Source: Smittium culicis (taxonomy: Eukaryota > Kickxellomycota > Harpellomycetes > Harpellales > Legeriomycetaceae). Taken from it: a stretch of 26,888 nucleotides of DNA. The position numbers and the translations under genes are program-made. A model generated the notes under the pieces. That model was not told the DNA's origin and made no database searches. It saw nothing but the letters and a program-made list of their open reading frames with translations. This document shows, in pieces, positions 1 to 11,580 of this stretch. The DNA lies in contig LSSN01001060.1 of the NCBI GenBank assembly GCA_001970855.1, positions 1 through 26,888 on the forward strand, given 5' to 3'. Position 1 is the first letter of the stretch. Every line of letters begins with the position of its first letter.

Positions 1-200
1 ATTACGTTATCAGATAAACGAATATGGCAGCTATGTTTCGTTTTTTCCCATAAAGGGGGGGTTTTTATGAAAAATTTAGACTGCGTATTAGGAATTTACT
101 TTATAATTTTTTTATTCTTTAAACGAAACTCTATAAAAAGAAGGACGGAGACACTTTTTGAAAAAAAACAACGGAAAAAATAAAACCAACCTAAACAAAA

Positions 201-242
201 ATAAACCCATATTACTCATAAATAAACCCATATTACTCATAA
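201..242. repeat. 21-bp tandem duplication
   Basis: Two exact, adjacent 21-bp units (201-221 and 222-242), each beginning ATAAACCCATATTACTCATA. No gene is nearby, and this looks like a simple local duplication. Confidence 0.9.
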
Positions 243-560
243 ATTAATCCTAGTTATTTAGCTAGGTACGTGGAACAACTAAACCCACGATATCTATATT
301 CTTATTTATATTAGGTAAAGGTATTTGTTGATTTATGTAAACCATTCGATGATATTTTATTATGATTTAAAAAATATAAGCTATGTTTTTAAGTAGGAAA
401 AACTGTATAAGAAAAGTTCCTCTCCATGAAATAATATCCCATACTTCATAGAAATTATAATTTTCTATATAAAATTTATAGGGTTATAATAAGCATACTA
501 ATATTACTTGAATTAAATCTGGAATAAAATATCTAATGAATTATTAGCAGAATTCTAATC

Positions 561-765
561 GATTTATATGAGATTATTTTGAGGAGCAGAATTTTTACTA
601 TTAAATTATATCTAATTAAAAGCATTAATGCTACTTTTAAACCTTAATAGAAAAATATCATCAAATGAATTATCTGATGCAGCCAATAGAGTTAACTTAT
701 TTACTAGTAAAATATAATTTCTAAGAAAAAAAGCTCCTCTTCTCCTATAAAAATCCCGTATTTTA
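561..765 (+). repeat. Dispersed repeat family 2, copy 1
   Basis: This stretch aligns in the same orientation with 24607-24812 over about 205 bp. The best conserved block is near 721-745 (CTAAGAAAAAAAGCTCC followed by one mismatch and CTTCTCC). Shared shorter blocks include a TATATGA-type start, a GAGG(A/T)GC(A/G)-like block and GCATTA...CTACTTTTA-like pieces in the same order. There is no open reading frame and no inverted ends are obvious. It is probably a decayed transposon fragment of unknown class. Confidence 0.6.
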
Positions 766-3063
766 TGGTTAATCTTAAGCTATACAGATCAAATTAAATT
801 AATTCTAAATTTTTTCTTAGTTTAAAGCTATTAAGATATTGTATTTTCATTATCAATTAAATTTTTTTAGATTGAATTTTTTTCGAATGTTCGTTATTTA
901 ATGCCAAATAAATTTTTATTATTGATTGCTATATTGATTATTTGGTATTATAATGGTAATTTTTCGCAGATAAATAAAAGTCGAACACTTCTGAATCGAT
1001 TTAAATTAAGTGTATTTTTTTATACAATCTGTAAACTTCAAGTTTTATTTTTGAAGCCATAATTGTTAATAGAGTTTAATTTGAATTTTTTAGATATTTA
1101 TCAAATAACTAATTTCAGAAATCGATATAATTGTAATATTAGGGATCAAAGTCATATTCAGAAATCAAAACATAGTACATTTTTTAATAAAGGTCATTGG
1201 TAAATCGTATTATATCTGACAAAATACTCCTTTTTTTATGCGGGATAGAGCTAGAGTTGAATTCGAGATATATGCGAAATAATTAATGCTTATATACTCG
1301 ATTTAAAAAACGTATTTGATTATCATGTTAGTTTGCAGGGGAAATGTAGTTTTTTGAGTAGTAATATATATTCAATTAAAAGACCGTTTATTAGATATTT
1401 GTTATGAGTATTTTATAAAATTCAGTTATCGAATAATAAGCCATTAGATAAATAAGGGCTATATTGTTAAATACTACAAGATCTATTCAAAAAAAAAGTT
1501 TTGAGTTATGAATTTTTATTAGATAATAATCGGTAAGTTTCTATTTCTGAATTAACAATAAAAAATTATGAGAATATTTAGATTAAAAAGGTAGAACAGA
1601 TCAAAATATATTATTTTAATACGAGAAAAAAAAAAGTACCTTATTTGATTTTAGGTGATTAAATTGATTTATTATCTTAATCAGAGGTTTTTTACAAGTA
1701 ATAGATCAGAATTCGCTTTATATTCAGCCTGTTATTGATAAGTAGCTTCAGTAAATTATTAAAATTTGATGTATAAACTATTTTATAAGCCAATAATAAT
1801 GATACACAAAGATAATTTTTATACCGAGAGAAATAAGATTTTTGTGAAGAGAGAAATCCATTTTGTTACAGAGACATAAAGTATGAGGCTGAAATAAGTT
1901 ATGGATCAGTTGGAATTTTAAACATGCTGTTGCTGTTATTTGCCATTAGAAGATACAGTTTCTACGATTTCCGGATCTATGTCTGAATTAGATAAATAAA
2001 GAATCTATGATACTTTGTGTGTATAAAGGCAAAATTTAGTTGATAATAATATAATTTCCATAAAATATCCAAGATGAATGTTAATTATAATGCAGTTATT
2101 TTAAAAAAAATAATTATAAATAAAAAATTCAAAATTTTTTATGTTTGATTTTTCATTAACAATTTTTATCATTAAGATGGAAAAAAAAAACGGGAAATAC
2201 AGTCTCTATCTTTGGAAAGATTTTATTTAATTCTCATAATGATAAAAACGTAAGAAATAAATGTAAAGATGAACAAAAAGAGGAGGAAAAGCTATTTAGT
2301 GCTCATTGACAAGAATTATTTTACGATTAACCTGGGTTACTCCAGTGAGGGAAGAATATGCGAAAAGATATATTATTCTTTAGGAGAATACCGCATCTAG
2401 GTTGAATCTGAGGCATATTCCATAGAACAAGTATAAAAATTAATAAAAAAATTCAATCACTGACTTAATTTAATATTATTCAAGAGCTTCTGGAATATAT
2501 TTTAATTTTTGATATTCAAATTAAGGTAATTCTATACATAATTTTGATGCGATTAAAGAATAATTCAAAAAAAAAAATTTTTTTTTTAGCTATGCGAAAA
2601 TCTTTATTGTAGAATTTAAACGTGGTTTATTACTTTGGTATTAGGTTATAAAAGCGGCAAAATTTATCGTTATTTTCAGTGTATTTTGGGTATACCTCTC
2701 TAATTAGCTTTTTGTACTCGAAAATTTGTTTTCAATTAAGCCATTAATCATGATTCATATATTTAGCTAAATAAATTAACCTGGGATCTGTGATTTTTTT
2801 CTATTGAATTTGTTATGCAAAGCTATCATTGTAAAAAATTATACAATTATTCTATTTTGATCATTATTTTAAAAGTAGACTTTAATGTAATAGTATTAAA
2901 CGATAGATATGAAAAATCAATTAGTGATTTAAGATATTTTATATTTTTTAAATTTAAACTTCATAGATCGTAATAATTCGGGTCTAAATAATTTTGCTGA
3001 AACAAAACTAGTTTAATCCTAAGCTTTTATAGTCAGTGGGAGTGGGGGTATATTTGGTTATAT

Positions 3064-3247
3064 TTTTACTGGACTGCGGGCTGCTTTTGATCTACCGCAT
3101 ACAACCAGCTACATTCTATAAAAAAAATTTGGTTATTAGAACTTTAAATTTATAAACTTGTAAACAATACACAATAATAGATTTATTTATGATACCATAG
3201 ACTAATCAATATATTCATTTTATTAGAGTTGGGTAAGAGAGGATCAA
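3064..3247 (+). mobile_element. Decayed piggyBac-like MITE, copy F
   Basis: The internal block TTTTGATCTACC at about 3087-3098, followed by an ACAACCAGCT-like block and later AATCAATATATTCATTTT, matches the order in the better copies. The right end reads GAGTTGGGTAAGAGAGGATCAA, a mutated form of GAGTGTTGGACGGGAAAGGGTTAA with TCAA in place of TTAA. The left end is poorly preserved, so the start is approximate. Confidence 0.55.
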
Positions 3248-3274
3248 GCCGCGCTGTAATCAATTCTGCATAAC

Positions 3275-3300
3275 TTTTTTATTTTTATTTTTATTTTTAT
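3275..3300. repeat. TTTTTA microsatellite
   Basis: About four consecutive TTTTTA units. It is a simple-sequence tract just right of MITE copy F. Confidence 0.85.
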
Positions 3301-4749
3301 ATCTTTTTTATCAAACTCTTTGTATCAAAAAAAAATAATTTAAAATACACGCGATGCTTTTAAATAGAATCAACCGATATTATTCCCTTTTTAAATGTTG
3401 ATGATTTAAAAATTTTTTATTCTGCTTTAGATTTATAGAATATTTGAATATTTTATACAAAAAAAAACCTTAAAATAATATATTTTTAATTATCTAACTT
3501 GATATTTTGCCATCTTTAAAGGGTTAATTTTTTTTCTTTTCAAAATAACCTCGGCTTCTTAACGAATGTGGATATATATATTTTAAATTTAAGTGTGATT
3601 TTAATACAAAATATACATAACGAAAAGAGAAATCATTTCGCATTAATTCTCCTGGTATATGGTTCTGGTATTACTTTTTGTTAAAGGGTTGAATTTTCTA
3701 TTGATTGAGATCATATAATGTTCTAATTATATCAGATCGTGACTCCATCAAGTTCAGGTTCTTGCTGTTTTTTATATTATCTTTTAATAGCAGTTTATAT
3801 ATTCACACAAACTATTTAACATATCTTGACCATTTAATATCATATTTGAAATTTCATATTCTATTCAGGACCTATTAATGTTCCATGCATTTTCGTTCAG
3901 AATATTATCATATGGGATTAATCTTTTATATTTACTAAAGTCGTTAATTGTATCCTTATCAATACAAGTTGAAGATTTGCCCTATCTTTTATTTAAAAAT
4001 TCATACTAACATTTTCAAAACATCTTTATCTTTTATCAATCAATGTATACATGTTTTACGTCAAATTTTTTATAAAATTTACACATGCGATATCTTGATT
4101 GCTTTTCCTAGAGCGAGTATATTTTAGTTTTCATACAGTTTTCAGTATTTATACTCTAGATGAGTTAAAATTCCTGGTTCGCTAGTAGTTTTTATTTACA
4201 CTATCTGATTGGCAGACATTTCAAGTGGCCAATAAATACATAACTACTAGAGTTCTATACCAAGAAAAATGTGAATTGTTGGCTAGTTTTTATTATAAAA
4301 AAAAATATTAAAATAGATATATTATTGGCTAATTATTATTATTTAGCATTAATATCCAGAAAATATTTTTAGCTCAGTTAATTTATGGGTTTTTTATATT
4401 GCTGAAGACAAATTGTATTGGATACATTGTGAGTTTGATTTAATCAGGAGAGATTTGGCCAATGAAGGTTGCTTTCAAACGAATGAGTTTGAAGAATTTG
4501 TATTATAAACTTATTTTTTTCAAAGAAAATTTTTTTCTTTACATTAAGCTATATAGAAAAAATGAATAAAAAATCACAGTTACAGATCAGGATTTAAATT
4601 TGACATATGATAACCACATAAAAAAAACTTTAGCTTGGTAGAAAACTTAGTAAGGCACTTTTTAAACGTACTTTAAAGCTATATTAATTTTCTTACCAAA
4701 AAAATATAACTTAACTAGACAAACTCCATTAACCTTTCTACGCTTGAAA

Positions 4750-4775
4750 CCAGCTCTTTAACCCAGCTCTTTAAC
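4750..4775. repeat. 13-bp direct repeat upstream of UTP17
   Basis: Two exact adjacent copies of CCAGCTCTTTAAC (4750-4762 and 4763-4775), about 240 bp before the UTP17 start codon. Position makes a duplicated promoter element possible, but no known factor site is recognised. Confidence 0.85.
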
Positions 4776-5014
4776 CTTCTTTATAATACGCAGCACTTTT
4801 TTCTATATTAATATCATTTGCACTAAAAGAATAAATACTATCTAAATATCTCTTTATTTACCCTCCAAAGCCAATTTATAAAACAATAGGATCACCCATC
4901 GATTCTTCAATACCTAGAGCTATAAGATTGTATTCGATCTCTTACTCCACAAGAATATTTCCCCTTTCTACCTTAATCGTGAAATAAATACATTATCCGA
5001 TAAATTATCTTTAG

Positions 5015-8000
5015 ATGGCCAATTTGTCGAGTAGCAAAATCGAGGACCCTTCAGGTAAATCTTCGGGTAGTATAGGTTCACTTCCTAAAGATCCTATAAA
5101 TAATTTTGATCCTAATGAACCACTTACTCCTGGCAAATTTAAACCAAGAAGAAAAACACTCGTCAAAAAAAAACGTACTCCTAAACCTACTCCCCAAAAT
5201 GGACTTCTTTCAAGCATTCCTTCAACCCCGATCCAAAACTCCATCAACCACTCCACCAACAACTCCCATACAGATACTCCAACAAACTCAACCCCTTCAA
5301 GAAAAAAGAAATCAGTAAAGAGCCCTAAAGAACGTTTTTTAACTGAAAGAAGAAAAACTACTTCGTTCGGTAAAAATAAATTAAAAACTAGTGCTGATGA
5401 AAACTCTGAAACATCACAAACAGTGTCCAACTATAAAATTGATCGCTTTGATTTCCAATCCTTGGTAAATGACCTCAACCAGATTAGTAATAAATCAGTA
5501 TCATACCCTGTAGCTGATATAGACGAAAAGCTATCTAAGGATGGTATGTTTTTTAGCTCTGATAATAAATATTTTTACACCCATACCAGTAAGTGCATCC
5601 GAATGTATAGAGTCGATAACAGCGAATTAGTTGGTAAGATTAGCTACAGCTCTCGACTTGATTACGAATTAATATCAGCAATATACTCTCGTGATCCCGA
5701 CTCTGGTCGTTACGTTATAGTTGCTGTTTTTAGTAACAAAAAAATTTTAATATATGATGCAAAGCTTTTGACCTTTATTCATGAACATTCTTTGGACCAC
5801 TCTCCATCCTGTGTTGCTTCATCTATCAATGAAGACTATTTTTTTTACTCTTTTACCTCACCAAATAATGACACCACTTCTTACCATGTAAGTAAAGTAT
5901 CAATATTCGAGTCTTTTTCAAAGAAGACTGAACTTGAAGTAGCTCAATTACCAAACAAGATTGCCCAATTCGACTATTCTTGTGACGGTGCTTACCTATT
6001 TATGTTGTCTGATTCTTCGCTATACTTCCTAGAAATTTATGGCTCTACCTTAAAAGTTGAAGGGCCTATCCTTACTAAGCTAACAAAGTTCAAACCTAGC
6101 TCAGTTGATCCTAAAATTGTAATCGGCTGTGATACTATTGGAAGAATTCTTATCATTAATAACATCTTTGGACCTAAAAGACGCATAGCAACATCCGCTT
6201 TACATTGGCACAGTAACCCAGTAGGCGGAATTGATTTATCAAGCGATGGCGAATTCATTATATCAGGAGGTTCTGAATCTGTCCTTGTCTTCTGGCAACC
6301 TGAAAGAAACATTAAAAGCTTTTTACCTAGACTTAGCGGCCCCATAATTGGAGTTTCCATATCAAAAGACGATAAATATATTGGTATCACCCTCGACAAT
6401 AATGCAGTCTTTATTATAGATTTTGATCGAAAAAAAATCATTTCTTCATCTATTAGACTCCAAAAAACTAACATATCATCTTACTTTGAAGTACACCCTA
6501 AAAAGCCTTATATTTTAATGCCTTCAATTCCAGGTATGCTCCAAACTTTTGACTTAACAAATGACAAGCACATTTCCAACTTGGAAGTTACTAGTTTCAA
6601 TTTCATATCTTACGGAAGCGATTTGGCTTTTCCTGTTATTACCAAAAGTCTATATTCAGAAGACGCCAGATGGTTAGTAACTGTCGACGCCAAAAAGACT
6701 AGAAAAAATTTGTCTACATTTTTGAAGTTTTGGCAATTCAATCACAGTGGGCAGCATTATACTCTAAACACAAAGATTAGCTTCCCCCACCTTAATAACA
6801 TCGTTGTTGATGCTGCGATTTACAGCAATATTTCAAATGGAACTTACGCAATGTGTGTAACTTGTGACGATGAGCTAATAAAATTCTGGGAATGTGTAAA
6901 AACCGATGGCCGCCTTCACTGGATAATGAAATTGCCATCTTTACGTATACTAAACAAAAATCAAGACTCGATTTCAAAAGTTTCCTTCAGTCACGATGGC
7001 TCAACTCTTGTTGTTAGTACCCTAAAACAGCAAATTCTTCTTGTAGATGTCGCTTCTTCCAAACAAATATCTGACACTATCTTAGTCCCTGTTAAAGATA
7101 AAAGCCGTTTGCTTAGCTGCACTTTTTTTGGTGATAATTCTGAGCATATTTTGCAAATAACAGAAAATAAAATTAGTTTTGTCAATTCTATTAGCTCTGA
7201 ACTAGATTTTTATCTAAACATTCCAGATTCTTTTAAAATCACAAATACTGCAACTTGTAAAAACAAATTCGCAATCTTTTCAAGTGCTAAATACTTCCAG
7301 AACGCTGTTTTAAATCCTACTGACTTTTTAGACATGGTAGCTGTTGACATTTATGGTGGGGACAGTTTATCTAGAATTTCTGGTGAAGGATCCAACCCTA
7401 CATCCAACAACTCTGACGAGGAAAAATTGAGCATTTCGTTTATCGTCGTATTTTCTCTAAATAACCAAGTTTCTATTGAATCGATAATCCCTGTTGAAAA
7501 TGTATCCAAATACGAAAAAATAACAGGAATTAGCTTTGTTTCTATAAAGTCAAACAATGATAGTCTGGTTATGGTTGGTTCTGATGGCGATTACAAAATC
7601 ATTACAATCGATCCTAGAGAAGCAGAATCAACCTTTGACAGCGAAAGTTCTGGAATTGATAAACCAGACGGCGTACTCGTTCCAACTACAGCTGATAATG
7701 ACGAACCTGTAGAGCTGTTTAATTCGATTTTCTCCAATGCCCAAAAAACCGAAGGCTCAAACATGGATCTAGATGAAATCCAAGCTAACTATGAGTCAGC
7801 ATTGGTTGATTATAACAACAACTTTGTTGACAATTCACGTGATTTTTCCAACCAATTCAAAGCATTCCAGTTTGTTCCCTCACACCAACTTCCAACAGCA
7901 AATTCGATATTCGAAAGTTTGTTTTTATCGTTTGTTGGTGGCCTGAAAGAAAGCAATCCCAACGAACTGAAGAGTGTATCTATTTCAGATTCTGACGGAA

Positions 8001-8176
8001 TGGAAGTTGATGATACTAACGCTAGCAAGACACTTCAACAAGATGACAATTCATCAGCAGACAAACAACAAAGTATCAGCTCTACTTCTGACAATATCAA
8101 TATGGCCAAAGTTAATGCTATTGTGAAGAGCAGTAAAAATGGCTTTAAAGCCTTGGAGCAAATTTTTTCATTTTAA
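5015..8176 (+). CDS. UTP17: Utp17/Nan1/WDR75-like WD40 protein of the SSU processome
   Basis: Single-exon gene of 1053 residues. The product resembles yeast Nan1/Utp17 and human WDR75, a tandem beta-propeller subunit of the t-UTP/UTP-A complex, which binds the 5' part of the pre-rRNA in the nucleolus and is needed for its transcription and early 18S processing. The most diagnostic stretch is residues 397-430, starting HWHSNPVGGIDLSSDG, then SGGSESVLVFWQ, then FLPRLSGPI; the HWH, SGG.ESVLV.W and FLPRL blocks are typical of this family. Degenerate WD repeats run from about residue 150 to about 870. Residues 1-135 are disordered and basic with many SP/TP sites; about 880-1040 are acidic and serine-rich. 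It is longer than I recall for the yeast and human proteins (about 830-900), mostly because of these tails. The first ATG of the frame is used. It is convergent with NFU1. Confidence 0.9.
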   Translation: MANLSSSKIEDPSGKSSGSIGSLPKDPINNFDPNEPLTPGKFKPRRKTLVKKKRTPKPTPQNGLLSSIPSTPIQNSINHSTNNSHTDTPTNSTPSRKKKSVKSPKERFLTERRKTTSFGKNKLKTSADENSETSQTVSNYKIDRFDFQSLVNDLNQISNKSVSYPVADIDEKLSKDGMFFSSDNKYFYTHTSKCIRMYRVDNSELVGKISYSSRLDYELISAIYSRDPDSGRYVIVAVFSNKKILIYDAKLLTFIHEHSLDHSPSCVASSINEDYFFYSFTSPNNDTTSYHVSKVSIFESFSKKTELEVAQLPNKIAQFDYSCDGAYLFMLSDSSLYFLEIYGSTLKVEGPILTKLTKFKPSSVDPKIVIGCDTIGRILIINNIFGPKRRIATSALHWHSNPVGGIDLSSDGEFIISGGSESVLVFWQPERNIKSFLPRLSGPIIGVSISKDDKYIGITLDNNAVFIIDFDRKKIISSSIRLQKTNISSYFEVHPKKPYILMPSIPGMLQTFDLTNDKHISNLEVTSFNFISYGSDLAFPVITKSLYSEDARWLVTVDAKKTRKNLSTFLKFWQFNHSGQHYTLNTKISFPHLNNIVVDAAIYSNISNGTYAMCVTCDDELIKFWECVKTDGRLHWIMKLPSLRILNKNQDSISKVSFSHDGSTLVVSTLKQQILLVDVASSKQISDTILVPVKDKSRLLSCTFFGDNSEHILQITENKISFVNSISSELDFYLNIPDSFKITNTATCKNKFAIFSSAKYFQNAVLNPTDFLDMVAVDIYGGDSLSRISGEGSNPTSNNSDEEKLSISFIVVFSLNNQVSIESIIPVENVSKYEKITGISFVSIKSNNDSLVMVGSDGDYKIITIDPREAESTFDSESSGIDKPDGVLVPTTADNDEPVELFNSIFSNAQKTEGSNMDLDEIQANYESALVDYNNNFVDNSRDFSNQFKAFQFVPSHQLPTANSIFESLFLSFVGGLKESNPNELKSVSISDSDGMEVDDTNASKTLQQDDNSSADKQQSISSTSDNINMAKVNAIVKSSKNGFKALEQIFSF

Positions 8177-8790
8177 ATTATCTGTCTCCTTGAACCAAAA
8201 AAAAAAATACTAAAAACATAAACATACAGTTATTGCCTTTTAATTTTAAACATACTTTTTCTACTTATATTAATTACTCTAATACAATTTATTTTCAAAG
8301 AGACTTCATTCCTTTTTAACATTGAATAATATGTAAAAATACTAAAAACAGATTATTTGACTATTGTATCACAATTTAAAAAAAAGGAAACGAAATGTTC
8401 AAATAAGTAATATAAATGAGTATATTGTACCATCTTTCCGCTAAAAAAAAAAAAAAAAAAATTTGTATAAAATTAAATCAAAAAAATCTGTTTGAATCAT
8501 TAAGCGTGCTAAAATGAATTTTTTTTTTTGTATGAATTTTATTGAAAATAAATACTAGATAAAAAATATTTAAGAAAAGTTAATTATACGTTACTATCAA
8601 CCAATTCAATCCCGTCTCACTAGGGTATCCATACCATTGCGGTTTTGGGTCCAAGAATACTAAAATGAAAAAATATTCTTTTATTGCCAGAAAGATAAAT
8701 GTAAAGAGGCGTAATTTAGGGGGTAGGGTATGGGATAAATAAAAGATAGATTAGTCAATCTTAATGAAGGAAAGAGTCTGAAGTCAAAGT
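8177..8790. other. Convergent intergenic region UTP17/NFU1
   Basis: This 614-bp spacer receives the 3' ends of both flanking genes. It contains an A19 run (8443-8461), a T11 run (8519-8529), other A/T tracts and AATAAA-like sequences compatible with polyadenylation signals for both strands. The somewhat more GC-balanced stretch at 8605-8655 contains a short palindrome (GGTATCCATACC). No gene is seen. Confidence 0.6.
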
Positions 8791-9834
8791 TTAGTTTAGC
8801 TTTTGCTGGAATTTCTCAAATTCAGCTTTTGAAAGCTCTTCAAGTTCGGATCCAGTATTTTCAACGATTTTGACTTCAGGTATGTAGTACGTGAGCATAT
8901 TTTCTATTCCGTTCTTAAGGGTGACTTCAGATGAGCTGCAGCCGCGGCATGCACCTTGCAGGGAGACTTTTAGAGTACCAGTGTCCAAGTCAAAGGATAC
9001 AAATTCAAGATCACCACCGTCTTCCATGATTGAAGGTCGGATTCTAGTGTCAAGGAGCTCTTTTATTTCGCTTATGATCTGGGACAGTTCGTCAGACCCG
9101 GATTGTTCGCTTTCATTTAGTTGTTTTTCTGCATCAGCCTGTTTCTTAGCTTCTGATGAATAGTATAGCTCACCAAGAATAGGTTTACTAGTTGATAAAT
9201 GCTCCATTATTATTGAAAACAGTTCTGGCTTTAACAAATGCCATTCAGAAGAATCATCTTTTGTAACTGTTATGAAATCAGCACCGAACATCACTGACTC
9301 GATACCAACGATTCCGAATAACTTTAGAGCAAGCGGCGACTTTAGAGCATCCTTTCTGGACCTAAATTCAATTGTTCTTACGTTTGAATCTTCTAGAATG
9401 GTTGAACCAGTTAGGAATTTTAAAGCATTCTCATTTGGGGTCCTTTCAGTCTGTATAAACATATTTCTCTCTAAAAATCAATTTATTATGAAAAGAAAAT
9501 TAATTAAACTTGATTTTATAAATTACAACTTGATTAATAAATGATAAAATTCCATAATTTCTTTTATTTCCAATTTTTTGGGTTATAGAAAGATATGAAT
9601 TAGTCCTATAATTGATGTATAAAGAATTATGTGGTATAAATAGATAAAAGATTATTTACTTTGAAATTGAGGCAAAAGAAATTTTTTAGAGTCAATTTTT
9701 GAGAATTTGTGGTTTAAGCTAGCAGTTTGTGAAATCGAATGAAATGATTTGAGATCAAATCTAGCTACTGTCGAGTTGGTTAGTCTTATTTTTCGTGCAA
9801 TGCTCGAAAATCTCAATTTGTTAAATTTCAACAT
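8791..9834 (-). CDS. NFU1: NFU1-type mitochondrial iron-sulfur cluster scaffold (2 exons)
   Basis: Exons 9834-9660 and 9470-8791 encode 284 residues. NFU1 delivers 4Fe-4S clusters to mitochondrial acceptors such as lipoate synthase and respiratory complex subunits. Residues 1-58 (exon 1) are rich in Arg, Lys and Ser with almost no acid, as expected of a matrix presequence. Exon 2 opens in the conserved Nfu N-terminal domain (MFIQTERTPNENALKFLTG, residues 62-80), which runs to about 151. After a charged linker comes the NifU C-terminal domain (about 187-261) with the cluster-binding CRGC motif at Cys233 and Cys236 and the upstream MEDGGDLEFV block. The 5' exon was chosen because the ATG at 9834 and the GTAAAT donor splice in frame to a TTTTTAG acceptor, restoring the usual residues before MFIQT. 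Length is close to yeast and human NFU1 (about 255). All expected motifs are intact. Confidence 0.94.
9471..9659 (-). other. NFU1 intron (189 bp)
   Basis: Donor GTAAAT at 9659 and acceptor TTTTTAG ending at 9471 (minus strand). Phase is 1: exon 1 contributes one base and exon 2 two bases to codon 59 (Lys). Without splicing, exon 1 terminates two codons past the junction. The join separates the targeting region from the Nfu fold. Confidence 0.9.
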
Positions 9835-11404
9835 TTTAAAAAATTTAAATTTAATTGCAAAGTATTAAAGAAAGTAATAAATGTTTATCAGCTTTTCATG
9901 AGACAATAATCCTAATTAACTTATCTATTTATTTTGCTTTACTTATCTTTAATTTTCAAATTTTAAACTTTATTTAAAAGTAGCTCTGATTTGCCCATAA
10001 TAATTTACCAATAATTCGGTAGGCATTTTTTCTATCGCTTGCTGGCCCCTTCAGATATTTGCGTTGATTTCTGTGTTGTAAATTTACTCAAATAGGCCAA
10101 TAACTCAGCGCTAAATTTATTATTTATAATAAGCTGATCGAATTACTTGGCCAAAAAAGCTACAATTTTCCTTTTCTCATAAGATATTTTTGTATAGATT
10201 ATCAGTTTACATTCACTTTATATATTTAGAAGGGATTAATCCATCTTTCGCATATTTTAACTATATACACCTAAAATGATTAATACCAGGTTAATTATAA
10301 AACCCAACCTCTTCGGCTATTATAATAGTTAGGTACTGAGATGCCATTTGATTCTAAAGATCATCTTGAAATTCTTTTTTCGAAAAGTTTTAGCATTTTT
10401 AATGTAAATTAATCTTTTTAAGTAAATTTTATGCTTATTCAAAGATGAAAATTATCAAGAGGAATAATTTCATTCTTAAAAAGCAGTTATCAGCAATATG
10501 ACCATGTTCCAAATTTATTTCTTTATAAACATTGATTTTACAATCTCCATATATCAGTAGACAACTGATATATAACCTAATGTAATCGAATTAATATTTT
10601 GTTCAGATTTCTTGTATTTTATTTATATTATTTGACCTACTCCAAAATTGGATACTTTGTTATACATATGAAATTTCTAATACAGCTTAATTGTCTGATT
10701 AATAACTAAAATCAATCACATTTAATGTTAATAAATTCCTAAATTTAAACATTTTCTATTCTGGAGTTTATAAAAAATTTTTTAAAAGACTCATTGAGTT
10801 TTTTTCAATTATTATAAATATGACCAATAATAATATGCTTAATGTTCAGAAAAACCAGGTTTTATATATTATGAAAACTTTACAGCTTCAAAAATAGAAT
10901 ATTTCCCTGTCCTTCTTTTAAAAAGCTTGAGCACGTCGTGCCAAATCTATCATGTTTTTCACTTTAATTTTCTGTTCTAAAATGAAAAATAATATTTTCA
11001 GCAAAAAGGTTGATGGTTATATTTTAAGTTCGCCATAATCTGGATGGACAACAAATAATCAAAAAGTTATAGCTACATCTTTTTTTTTCGTTCTATTCTT
11101 CTAGTGGTAGCGTTAATGGTGCTAGAATAATTTAGTAAAAATCTAGCATAAATACCGTTTTTTTATTAAAAATACCAGTACTATACCAAGTTTTAGCTTA
11201 TTATAAGAACATCTAGCACATCATGACTACATATTTTAAGATTTACTTTAAAAAACGATCCAATTCAATATTTACTTCGCATTAAAAATATCTTTCGCCA
11301 CCGAAGAATCATAAAAATATCATAATGAAAATAAAAATTTATATTTTGAATATTTTTTGTTAATACCAGCTAAAAGCAAGTCTAAAATAGTTTACTGTGT
11401 TTTT

Positions 11405-11580
11405 TTTAAATATTAAAAAAATTTTATACATATTCTTAACTATCCAAACATTAGCTGAAAATTCTCTGGGCAGTGAATAGATCTAAACAATTTTTAGATA
11501 TGATGTAGTAAATTGAATAATGTTATTTAGGTTTATAACCATATAAAAACCATTTATTTTTGGTTGGACGATAAAATAAA
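11405..11580 (+). mobile_element. Possible heavily decayed MITE remnant, copy H
   Basis: Near 11442 the block CTATCCAAACATTAGCTGAAA resembles the element's CTACCAAATATAGCCAACTGAA-type block. At 11563 TTGGTTGGACGATAAA resembles the right-end GTGTTGGACGGGAAA, preceded by a TTATAA...AAACCATTTATTT stretch like the element's right half. Order and rough spacing agree, but neither terminus nor TTAA is preserved. Chance similarity in AT-rich DNA is not excluded. Confidence 0.3.

Larger units (their letters stand above)
1..5014. other. AT-rich gene-poor region upstream of UTP17
   Basis: No open frame long enough to be credible is present on either strand; stop codons are dense in all frames and A/T runs are common. 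Recognisable content is a 21-bp tandem duplication (201-242), one copy of a dispersed repeat (561-765), a decayed MITE (about 3064-3247), a TTTTTA microsatellite (about 3275-3300) and a 13-bp direct repeat near the UTP17 start (4750-4775). A few short stretches look faintly protein-like with interspersed TAG stops (for example 2306-2443), but I cannot assign them. The last few hundred bases presumably hold the UTP17 promoter. The region may be decayed transposon sequence; that is inference. Confidence 0.6.

Noticed and set aside
1921..2005. Short open stretch reading LPLEDTVSTISGSMSELDK, a possible exon or relic
   Set aside because: No partner exon, start or family could be found.
2306..2443. 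Protein-like frame with two TAG stops (includes LTWVTPVREEYAKRY), a possible transposon or pseudogene relic
   Set aside because: Only about 45 codons, no family recognised, and stops in frame; not distinguishable from chance here.
11101..11131. TAGTGGTAGCG, resembling a tRNA A-box
   Set aside because: No matching B-box (GGTTCGA-type) and no cloverleaf-compatible stems downstream.
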